Of a stretch of 57,718 nt of DNA, positions 28,286-36,183 are shown piece by piece (the first letter of the stretch is position 1; every line of letters starts with the position of its first letter). A model generated the notes under the pieces. The model was not told the origin of the DNA. It worked only from the letters and a program-made list of their open reading frames with translations, and made no database searches. The position numbers were made by a program, and so were the translations under genes. Where the stretch lies: positions 1-57,718 of the forward strand of contig JAXMBN010000034.1 of assembly GCA_046349875.1 (NCBI GenBank), read 5' to 3'. The stretch is from JAXMBN01 sp046349875. Lineage in GTDB: Bacteria; Planctomycetota; Planctomycetia; Pirellulales; Pirellulaceae.

Positions 28286-28612
28286 ATGAGCGCTGCTGCA
28301 CACCACGTCGATGCCGGACACGAAACCCCGATTGAATTGGTAGAGCTCACCCGTGCCATCGAAGCCCTTCCACCGGCTCAACGATTGACTCTCCAACCTG
28401 CCTTGCAACGCGTTCTTGAAAGCACAGCTCGCCGTCGCAAGATTCTGCAACTCGTCCAAGAAGCTCTCGGTCAACTCCGCCTCGATATGAAATATCTCGT
28501 TTTCGACCTGGAAGCAACCCGCCGCGAACGCGATTCCTATCAAGAAATGGTTCGCAAATTGACCGGTGAAGGGGACGAAGAAATCGGTAACGATCACAAC
28601 GAAGAAGAATAA
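28286..28612 (+). CDS. Small coiled-coil hypothetical protein
   Basis: A 108-residue, mostly helical, acidic protein without signal or membrane segment. Residues 20-100 have heptad-like spacing (LTLQPALQRVLESTARRRKI, LVQEALGQLRLDMKYLVFDL) and the tail is strongly acidic (GDEEIGNDHNEEE). It has GGAG about ten bases before ATG. I do not recognise a named family. It is followed by a good terminator and lies upstream of the kinase-receiver gene, so it is probably monocistronic. Confidence 0.72.
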   Translation: MSAAAHHVDAGHETPIELVELTRAIEALPPAQRLTLQPALQRVLESTARRRKILQLVQEALGQLRLDMKYLVFDLEATRRERDSYQEMVRKLTGEGDEEIGNDHNEEE

Positions 28613-28683
28613 TCCATCCTCACTGGAGCGGTTTCTCCCTCACCACAAGGGATAAATCAAACAACTCCAAGCGATGGCTGCGA

Positions 28684-28726
28684 AAAAGGGGCATCACTAT
28701 CACTCCCTCGATGGTGAGCCCCTTTT
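28684..28726 (+). terminator. Intrinsic terminator
   Basis: AAAAGGGGC (28684-28692) pairs with GCCCCTTTT (28718-28726), and after a one-base bulge TCAC/GTGA extends the stem. The T-rich stretch TTTTCTCTTTTT follows. It ends the 108-residue protein's transcript. Confidence 0.8.
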
Positions 28727-28863
28727 CTCTTTTTCGCCGCGTATTTTAATGGGATTACTAGGGTTAATTTGCGTTTCTTGGGGAGATGGCGTAGTCTAGA
28801 AGGTGGGCGTCGCAGACCCTTTCCTTCCTCTCTCTGTTGCTTCATTGAACAGGATCGTCGCGC

Positions 28864-30370
28864 ATGGAATTCACACCAGGAACCTTGTCCCAAAGGTTGG
28901 TGGACCTGGGACTGGTTGAATCCCATCAGGTCGAACAATTGTGGAGCGAGATTAGTCGTTCCTCGGAAGACTTAGACGACTATGCGGGAGCCTTGCTTCG
29001 AAAAGGATTAGTGACCAACTTTCAGCTAGAGCGATGCCTTTCCGGCGAACGGCTCGGCTATTTCTATGGTCCCTATAAAGTCCTGTACATGATTGGTGCA
29101 GGTACCTTTGCGCGGGTATATCGAGCCGTTCATCGCAACACGGGGCGAGTCGTTGCGGTCAAAGTACTGCGTCGTCGCCACCGTGATGATCCTCGCCAAG
29201 TCGAACAGTTCTTGCGCGAAGGTCGTATGGGGTTGCAACTTCGCCATCCCAACATCGTCAATATCTATGAAATTGAAAACGATCCACGAACACCTTATTT
29301 GGTGATGGAATTCGTGGAAGGGGAAACGCTTCGCGAGATTCTCAAGATTCGCAAGAAGTTTGATCCTGTCGCAGCCTTGCGCGTCATGGTCGACGTTTGC
29401 GCTGGACTTGATTTTGCTTCACAGAAAGGGATCACTCACCGCGACTTGAAACTCTCCAACGTATTGGTCGGAGCCAATGGTCGATGCAAGCTGGTAGACT
29501 TCGGTTTGGCGGCCATGGCAGATACATCATCGCCAGAAGCCTTGGCAGACTGCCCAAGCGCCCGTGCCATCGACTATGCGGCTCTGGAACGCGGTACCGG
29601 TGTTCGCAAGGATGATGTTCGAAGCGATATCTATTTCACCGGTTGCATTCTTTATCATATCGTTACCGGCATTTCACCACTCACCGAAACTCGCGATCGC
29701 TTGGCTCGCCTCAATGTCAGCCGCTTCAATGATGTGAAATCGATCCTGCAACTAGAACCCGATTGCCCTCCCAATGTCGTAGCGGTTTGCAACCGTGCCA
29801 TGGAACTGGATCCAGAAAAACGGTACCAAACTCCCGGCCAAATGCTCGGCGAGGTTCAAGTCATGCTTCGTCGTTTGGAAGCAGGCGATACAGGTGCCAT
29901 TCGCAATGATGGGACCGCGACTGCACCTGTTATCGAAATCGACCCTGAGGCCTTAAAAGAAGGGAAGGGGAAAACGGTGTTGATCGTCGAAGACAAAATG
30001 GACTTGCAGGATCTCATTCGCGAGAAACTCAAGAACCGAGGCTATCGCGTATTGGTTTATGGCGATCCAATGCGAGCACTCGAGCGATTCACACCGGATG
30101 AACCACCACCGGCAGACTGTGCCGTGTTCAGCGCTCCGAACTGGCAATATCGCACTCGAAGCATTCAATCGATTCGGCACGGACGAGCACACCAAACATC
30201 TACCCGCGATTCTCTTGGTGGATCGAAAACAACAGCACATCATTCGCTCAGCGTTGGTCGGTCCCAAACGAATTCTCTTGGCGATGCCTCTCAAAGTTCG
30301 CGAACTGCGGGCTGCGCTCATGAAACTACTCGCTGCACCTCAGGAAATACCCGCTGCCGACAGCGAATAG
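28864..30370 (+). pseudogene. Ser/Thr kinase with pseudo-receiver, one frame break
   Basis: Frame-corrected product of about 502 residues. A 65-residue N-terminal region (LSQRLVDLGLVESHQVEQLW) precedes a complete kinase domain: GAGTFARV, AVKVL lysine, HRDLKLSNVL and DFGLA. The C-terminal 120 residues are a CheY-like receiver beginning KTVLIVEDK. At the phospho-acceptor position the sequence reads ADCAVFS, with serine instead of aspartate. The coding frame shifts at AGCGCTCCG (30129-30140) and continues as LRTGNIALEAFNRFG to KVRELRAALMKLL, ending at 30370. Without repair the frame runs to 30417 with unrelated sequence. It is soluble and a PPP phosphatase gene follows 60 bp later, suggesting a kinase-phosphatase pair. 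Confidence 0.8.
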
Positions 30371-30429
30371 ACGGTGATAGCTTATCTGCGATGGCTATCA
30401 CCAATCCACAGGGATGAATCAGGAAGTCC

Positions 30430-31128
30430 ATGTCCGCCAAAAGCGTGAATCAAGCATCGCGAACCTTTGCCATCGGCGATATCCATGGATGCGATACTGC
30501 TTTGCAGACTCTTCTGAACCGACTCGATCTTCAATCGACCGATCGCCTGATATTCTTAGGTGACTATATCGATCGTGGTCCCAATAGCCGAGCCGTCGTG
30601 GAAACGCTACTGGATCTTCAGACACGATGCCGCGTGGATTGCCTTGCAGGAAACCACGAATGGATTTTGATGGGAGTTGCAACTGGACAATTCGATATCG
30701 AAACGTGGAAGACTGTCGGAGGCGACACAACCTTGGCCAGTTACGGGGGTGGCATCCAGAACATCGTTCTCAAGCATGGGCATTTCTTCCAATCCCTTCA
30801 GCGTTGGGCCGAGACGCAGGACTTTCTCTTTGTCCATGCAAGTTACGATCCACTTCAGCCCATGGATATGCAATCGGACCATGACTTGTTTTGGAAGCGA
30901 AGCGACCCGCTGACCGTGGGGCCTCACCAGTCTGGCAAGACGGTCGTTTGTGGTCACACTCCTCAAGTCAGCGGTGAGGTCTCCGATCATGGACACCTCA
31001 TTTTGCTCGACACCTATTGCTTTGGAAGCGGCTGGCTATCCGCCTTGGATGTGGAATCGATGATGGTCTATCAAGCTCGAAATAACGGCCAAACACGTCG
31101 CTATCGCCTCCGAATGCCCACCGGCTAA
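30430..31128 (+). CDS. PPP-family metallophosphoesterase
   Basis: A 232-residue protein phosphatase of the lambda/PrpA type. The three metal motifs are in order: GDIHG (16-20), GDYIDRG (about 47-53) and GNHEW (about 78-82). Later histidines lie in VCGHTPQ and in FVHASYDP. It uses two metal ions to hydrolyse phosphomonoesters, often Ser/Thr or Tyr phosphoproteins. It sits directly downstream of a kinase gene, so that kinase or its substrates are plausible targets (inference). Cytoplasmic. Confidence 0.88.
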   Translation: MSAKSVNQASRTFAIGDIHGCDTALQTLLNRLDLQSTDRLIFLGDYIDRGPNSRAVVETLLDLQTRCRVDCLAGNHEWILMGVATGQFDIETWKTVGGDTTLASYGGGIQNIVLKHGHFFQSLQRWAETQDFLFVHASYDPLQPMDMQSDHDLFWKRSDPLTVGPHQSGKTVVCGHTPQVSGEVSDHGHLILLDTYCFGSGWLSALDVESMMVYQARNNGQTRRYRLRMPTG

Positions 31129-31225
31129 ACAAAGCACAATGCGGTTGAAGAACAGGGAAACGTCAGACCTACCCATCCCTCGCTGTTAGGGAGTTTCTCC
31201 GCTGCCATGATGGTCGCCGACGGGC

Positions 31226-31276
31226 TATAATGAACTCGGTTAGGGCTTTCGTGACATCGGTGGTGTTGTCACGAAA
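31226..31276 (+). promoter_or_regulatory. Candidate promoter with leader hairpin
   Basis: A perfect TATAAT lies at 31226-31231; the -35 (CTGCCA near 31202) is weak. Just downstream, TTTCGTGACA (31247-31256) and TGTCACGAAA (31267-31276) form a perfect ten-base inverted repeat with a ten-base loop. If the promoter is used, the hairpin is near the start of a leader of about 170 bases before the ATG at 31412. Confidence 0.45.
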
Positions 31277-31411
31277 ACGGTGGACGGGCAGCAAGAGTTG
31301 CTTTCATGCCTTGAACTTTTGCTTCGGCACGGGACTCAAAAACACTTTGTCATGCTCTCGCTGTCGGATAGCGGAATTATGTTCTTAGGAATCGCTTGTA
31401 GGGATGCATCC

Positions 31412-32551
31412 ATGCCGATCTTGATGGTTCGCTCCTGGCTTCTCGCCGCGATTCTCGCGTGCCCAATTGCAAGCCTCTGTCATGCAGAGCAAACCGATGG
31501 CCCCGAGGCTTGGTTGAAGGATTTGACCAGCCAACATTTTTGGTGCCGCGAACTTGCTTCACAAAAACTGCTTCGCGCCGGGAAGGCAGCGATTCCCGCC
31601 ATGGAGCAAGCCATCGCAGGAGTTGATTCCGATGGAGTGGAACGCATCATCCGTGTCCTGTCCGAACTTGCGGTCGATCCCGATTCGCACGATGGTACAG
31701 AAGCGGTGGATGCCCTCCGCAGGATCGCGCAGTCGAGCCCCGCTTCTTCCGGCATCATGGCTAATCGAGCTCTTCAATCACTTGGGGATCATCAACGCGA
31801 CATCGTCGAATATGAACTCATTCAACTGGGTGCTGAAAGCGGATTTCGCGACGTTCAAATCGTAACCAGTCTCAGTACGGGAAAGTACCGATTGAGGCTC
31901 GATAAAAAGTTTCAAGGGAACGCATCTGATCTCAAACGACTGCAGTGGCTCTACGGTATCGATCACCTTCAAGTGGATGGCCCCCAGGTGAACGCTGATT
32001 GGCTCGAACAAATCGCTCGCATGCCCAATCTCAAGATTCTGCAAATCAGCCATGCCTCGCTGAGTGGTGCGGACCTGGAAAAATTGAAGTCGCTTCCTCG
32101 GATCGAAACCTTAGAGATTCTCTACACCAAGATCGATGATCAAGCCGTTCAATCGATTGCTAAGCTTCCTGTCGAAGCTAACATTCGGATCTTCGGAACC
32201 AAGATGACCGAAGCCGGTATGGATCAACTTCGATTGTTGCTATCCGATGTGGATATCATCTTTGGACGCGGCGGTTACTTGGGAGTTCAAATGCAACCTT
32301 CGGGCGATCCGCTCGTTACCGACGTAGTCTCGGGAGGAGCCGCTCAAAAAGCGGGAATACAGCGAGGCGACCGGATATTGACCATCAACGATCGTCCCAT
32401 CAAACGCTTTGAAGATCTACGACAAGAACTAAGCCATTATGGTCCCGAGGAAACGGTGCAAATACGATTGACGCGTGAATTTGACCTTCAAGAACGAAGA
32501 GAATTAGTGCTTCCCGTTGTTCTGGGCGAGCAAATCGTAGGTGATCGCTGA
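31412..32551 (+). CDS. Secreted HEAT/LRR-PDZ protein
   Basis: A 379-residue protein from ATG 31412, which has GGGA upstream and starts a signal peptide (MPILMVRSWLLAAILACPIA). Residues about 25-120 are alpha-helical HEAT-like. Residues about 170-275 hold leucine-rich repeats (LQWLYGIDHLQVDG, MPNLKILQISHASLSG, LPRIETLEILYTKIDDQAVQ). The last 90 residues are a PDZ domain (GYLGVQMQP, VVSGGAAQKAGIQRGDRI). PDZ domains usually bind peptide C-termini; no protease domain is present. Exported. mutY follows after 3 bp, so the two share a transcript. Confidence 0.82.
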   Translation: MPILMVRSWLLAAILACPIASLCHAEQTDGPEAWLKDLTSQHFWCRELASQKLLRAGKAAIPAMEQAIAGVDSDGVERIIRVLSELAVDPDSHDGTEAVDALRRIAQSSPASSGIMANRALQSLGDHQRDIVEYELIQLGAESGFRDVQIVTSLSTGKYRLRLDKKFQGNASDLKRLQWLYGIDHLQVDGPQVNADWLEQIARMPNLKILQISHASLSGADLEKLKSLPRIETLEILYTKIDDQAVQSIAKLPVEANIRIFGTKMTEAGMDQLRLLLSDVDIIFGRGGYLGVQMQPSGDPLVTDVVSGGAAQKAGIQRGDRILTINDRPIKRFEDLRQELSHYGPEETVQIRLTREFDLQERRELVLPVVLGEQIVGDR

Positions 32552-32554
32552 TTC

Positions 32555-33685
32555 ATGGCCAGCCCAGCGTCACTCCCACCGTGGATCACTCCTGCATGGT
32601 TGCGGAAGGTTCGTTCCAAAATCGTACCATGGTTTGCCGACAACGGACGCTCACTTCCATGGCGTTCGACCCAGGATCCTTACGCGATCTGGATCAGCGA
32701 GATCATGCTCCAGCAAACGCAGGTGGCCACGGTCATTCCATACTATGCACGCTTTTTGACGAGATTCCCCGATATCGAAACGCTCGCTCAGGCCGATGAG
32801 AGCGATGTCCTACGCCATTGGGAAGGCCTTGGCTATTATCGGCGCGCACGTCAGATGCATGCGGCAGCGCAGCGAATCCAATCCCATCACCAAGGCTCTT
32901 TTCCTCGTGACTTCGATTCCATTTTGAATCTTCCAGGAATCGGGCGCTATACCGCAGGCGCTATTGCATCGTTCGCTTACGACGATCCTCAACCGATCGT
33001 CGAAGCCAATACGCAGCGACTCTATGCAAGGCTTTGCCTATGGGATCAACCCTTGGCCATGCCTGAGTCGCAAAAAATCCTTTGGGAGTTCGCATCGGCC
33101 ATCGTCCAACCGGGGCCAGCCGGGCAAATCAACCAAAGCCTCATGGAATTGGGAGCCACCGTTTGTACTCCCAAACAACCATCATGCAATCAATGCCCAC
33201 TGAAATCTCTTTGTCCAACCTTCAAAGAAGGAAGCCAAGAGAAGATTCCGGCACCCAAGCCAGCCAAAATCTATCAATCCAAAACAGATGTCGTCCTTCT
33301 CTTTCAGAATCGCCAAAAACGATGGCTCGTTCGAAAGTGTCGCGACGGCGAACATTGGGCTGGGCTTTGGGATTTCCCCCGCTTTGATATGACCCACGCT
33401 TCCGAACCTTCCTTATCGCAAGCGATCGATGACGCATGCCGACAAAGATTTGGTCGAGGATGCCAACTAGGGGCGGTTTTGGGTTCCTTTAAACACGGGG
33501 TGACCAAATATCGCATCACATTGCATTGTCACCATGCGACGTGGATTCCCAACAGCAAACTTTCCAAGACCGATGAAGAAGTTCAATGGCTAACGCTTGA
33601 GGAACTATCCAGCGTCGCGCTGAGCAGCACAGGCCGAAAGATATGGCAGTTGCTCATGAAAACCAATTCCAAACGTACGTTGTAA
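32555..33685 (+). CDS. mutY: A/G-specific adenine glycosylase
   Basis: A 376-residue MutY that removes adenine opposite 8-oxoguanine. Catalytic glutamate E49 is in SEIMLQQTQV, the helix-hairpin-helix is LPGIGRYTAGAI (126-137), and the 4Fe-4S cysteines are C204, C211, C214 and C220 in the exact C-X6-C-X2-C-X5-C spacing. The second catalytic residue, aspartate in E. coli VDGN-type motifs, is E150 here (IVEANTQRL). A NUDIX-like C-terminal domain follows (GLWDFPRFD). The start lies 3 bp after the PDZ gene. Confidence 0.93.
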   Translation: MASPASLPPWITPAWLRKVRSKIVPWFADNGRSLPWRSTQDPYAIWISEIMLQQTQVATVIPYYARFLTRFPDIETLAQADESDVLRHWEGLGYYRRARQMHAAAQRIQSHHQGSFPRDFDSILNLPGIGRYTAGAIASFAYDDPQPIVEANTQRLYARLCLWDQPLAMPESQKILWEFASAIVQPGPAGQINQSLMELGATVCTPKQPSCNQCPLKSLCPTFKEGSQEKIPAPKPAKIYQSKTDVVLLFQNRQKRWLVRKCRDGEHWAGLWDFPRFDMTHASEPSLSQAIDDACRQRFGRGCQLGAVLGSFKHGVTKYRITLHCHHATWIPNSKLSKTDEEVQWLTLEELSSVALSSTGRKIWQLLMKTNSKRTL

Positions 33686-33848
33686 ACCGATGTTCGGTTG
33701 GAAACCATTTGTTGCAATTCATGCAGCGAAGGATCGCGTCGCCCTGCTTGATCACGTAAGCGCCAGAGCCTGAATCAAGGATGCAAATCAGGCGATTGCA
33801 AAAGATCGCGGTCCAAAGCATCGGCGAAAGATCGACCCACAGAAGCCA

Positions 33849-35393
33849 TCAACCGGCTTGAGCTAAAGGTGGATCGGTCGGCACGGTATCGGTGCTCTTC
33901 TTGGATTTCCGCAATGGACGAACGACGGCAAGTGCAATTCGATCATCGAGATTGGGTCGAAAGACCGTAAGCATCACCAAGGGAAGGAACCAGGCCATAT
34001 AAAGGCCGCCACCGTATCCATGCCAAAATTGCGATGCCGTCATGATCGCACCCGTGCAACTCATGAGCGTCGCTAAGTTCTTCTGCGCTGGCCAGAACAC
34101 AAAGGATAAGCAGAACAGTAAGAAGGCAACCAACACTGGGAATCGGAAGAATGGATACCATCCCAGCCCCCAAACTCCGCCGAGCCCTTCTGTTGCTGGC
34201 CGGAAGACTCCATACATCTGCTGCAAGTGCGTGGTCACATTGGTTCCACTGGAAATGGCTAAGGCCAAGGTCAGTGAAAACAGGGCAACGACAAATCCAA
34301 TTGTGAACCGGCGAACACCGCGCTCCCAGTAAAAGCTCAACCACAAGGGTAGCAAGAAGAATGGATAGTACACCAACCCTGCAGCACACCCTAAGAACAA
34401 TCCAGAAAACACCGGTGCACGATAAAGGAGCACCGCCATTACCAACATTGCTCCAGGCAACACGTGATCGACGTGACCAGTCATCTGCGCCGTATAAGGC
34501 AAGAGCAAAAACAGGGTTGCCGCCCCAATCCCAGTTCGAAGATTGCCGAAATGCCAATAACCGATGGCCACCATACCGACCGTCAAAATCAAGTTCGCAA
34601 CGATCGCTAAAACCCGAGCTACCGTCGATAATGCCACACTTTGCGCCACCGTATGAGCCGCTTCGAGATCCTCTTCGTCGACGGACATCTCTGAAGGAAT
34701 GGTTTCGATCGCAGGCAACATATTCAACAATACATAGCCGGGGCCTAAGCGTTCACTTTGTTTCAAGTGTTCCTCAGGTGTACTCGTGATGATGTTCGCC
34801 ATCAAGAACAAGAACAGCGATACACCAATGAACGCCAAACCGCCGCTCGATAGATTCGGTTCCAAAAGCGGCCGTCGAACCAGCAGTGTGTCCAAGATCA
34901 TACGGAGTACCCAAACACAACTGACCGACAGCAGCGTAACAAATCCCCAAAACTGCAAACGCTGCCCCGAGTTCAACGGTATCGCGGTGGGAACGGCAGC
35001 CGCTTGTTGCTTCGCTGCCTCTTTCGCTTTCGCCTCATCGCTATTCGGTTCGCCCGTCGCTAATGCCTCTAAGGCTTTTGCATCAGGAGGTGGACCCGTG
35101 GAGGTTTGCGCACCGATCTCTTCGCTCGATTTTGAATCGTCTCGCAAATCCTGAACGGGCGGTGCTTTCACCTCCGCAGTGGCGACGGGCTTCGATGCCA
35201 AGTCCGCGGCTTTCTTGCGTCCTTCATAGACCATCATCAAACCAGGGGTCAGAAAAATGATCAAAAGGATATCGAGGTTCCGAAGGCTCCAACGCCTATG
35301 GAACATAAAGTAGATACCAATAACCAAGAACGACGAGAGATAAACCCACGTCGCTGGTTCTGGTCGTTGATAATAGAAGAGAAACTGCCCCAT
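33849..35393 (-). CDS. Multipass membrane protein, hypothetical
   Basis: A 514-residue integral membrane protein. Two membrane segments near the N-terminus (about 18-31 and 40-55) are followed by an Ala/Lys/Glu-rich soluble loop (about 58-125) and then about nine more hydrophobic segments to residue 490. The C-terminal half (YYPFFLLPLWLSFYWERG, GYGGGLYMAWFLPLVM) is reminiscent of GT-C/DUF2029-like glycosyltransferases, but no DXD or EXD motif stands out, so no activity is assigned. No operon partner. Confidence 0.72.
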   Translation of the reverse strand: MGQFLFYYQRPEPATWVYLSSFLVIGIYFMFHRRWSLRNLDILLIIFLTPGLMMVYEGRKKAADLASKPVATAEVKAPPVQDLRDDSKSSEEIGAQTSTGPPPDAKALEALATGEPNSDEAKAKEAAKQQAAAVPTAIPLNSGQRLQFWGFVTLLSVSCVWVLRMILDTLLVRRPLLEPNLSSGGLAFIGVSLFLFLMANIITSTPEEHLKQSERLGPGYVLLNMLPAIETIPSEMSVDEEDLEAAHTVAQSVALSTVARVLAIVANLILTVGMVAIGYWHFGNLRTGIGAATLFLLLPYTAQMTGHVDHVLPGAMLVMAVLLYRAPVFSGLFLGCAAGLVYYPFFLLPLWLSFYWERGVRRFTIGFVVALFSLTLALAISSGTNVTTHLQQMYGVFRPATEGLGGVWGLGWYPFFRFPVLVAFLLFCLSFVFWPAQKNLATLMSCTGAIMTASQFWHGYGGGLYMAWFLPLVMLTVFRPNLDDRIALAVVRPLRKSKKSTDTVPTDPPLAQAG

Positions 35394-35482
35394 CGGATCC
35401 CCGCCGGATCACGCGTCTTGCGACGGAAGTGTGAATAGTGGCTCAGGATACGTTAGTTCACAACTTTTGCAATAAGTTTAAA

Positions 35483-36151
35483 TTAACAACTCTGCCTCCC
35501 AAAGGAAATGCGCTCGCATCCCGTCCATTTCTTCAGATCTTCCGCAAATCCTTGCGCAATCGTCAGCATTTGCTCCTCTTTGAGGTGCGTTCGGGGACCG
35601 TAAAGGATGCATAGAGCATCTCGATCCTCCCTTGTAATCTTGCCTCGTACCGAGTCTTTAATGGGGCTACCAAGCGCAATCTCACCCGAAACACCCCCGC
35701 AAATAGCTACCAAATCTTTAAGATCCAAGGTTTGCCCGACCGAATTGAAAACATAAGAATCTTCTGTTTTTCCCAGTCGGATCCAAACCGTTTGGCTCGG
35801 AAACTCACTCCATTTCAGCATCGATATGGGGATTCCTTTGCTGGCCGAAGTGGCATTGAGGACATCGACCGCCGGATAGATGGCAGGCAATCGACCATCT
35901 TCGCGCAAACAACGCATAAGGTATTCTTGAGCCGGTTTACTGCGGCCCGAAGCCTTGTAACCATGGTGACGAAGCATCGATCGGACAGCTTCTCGCAGTG
36001 ACTCGGATTCGGGTTGATCGGCGTTCGCCAGGGCTTCTCGCCCGCGTTCATCCATCCATTGCGTTAGGCCTTCAGTACATTCCCACTCCGCGATACCCTC
36101 GATGAGAACCCATCCTACGATGACGTTGGAAACATCGATTTCAATTCTCAT
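35483..36151 (-). CDS. B3/B4 domain protein
   Basis: A 222-residue soluble protein. Residues about 80-205 match the B3/B4 domain found in phenylalanyl-tRNA synthetase beta subunits and in stand-alone proteins: RLPAIYPAVDVLNATSASKG, VFNSVGQTLDLKDLVAICGG, PIKDSVRGKITREDRDALC, ILYGPR. Stand-alone members may bind or edit mischarged tRNA, but this is not proven. It diverges from the UvrA-like gene, whose start is 32 bp away. Confidence 0.82.
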   Translation of the reverse strand: MRIEIDVSNVIVGWVLIEGIAEWECTEGLTQWMDERGREALANADQPESESLREAVRSMLRHHGYKASGRSKPAQEYLMRCLREDGRLPAIYPAVDVLNATSASKGIPISMLKWSEFPSQTVWIRLGKTEDSYVFNSVGQTLDLKDLVAICGGVSGEIALGSPIKDSVRGKITREDRDALCILYGPRTHLKEEQMLTIAQGFAEDLKKWTGCERISFGRQSC

Positions 36152-36183
36152 CTTGATCGTCCGATTCTAGGGAGCCCAACTAG

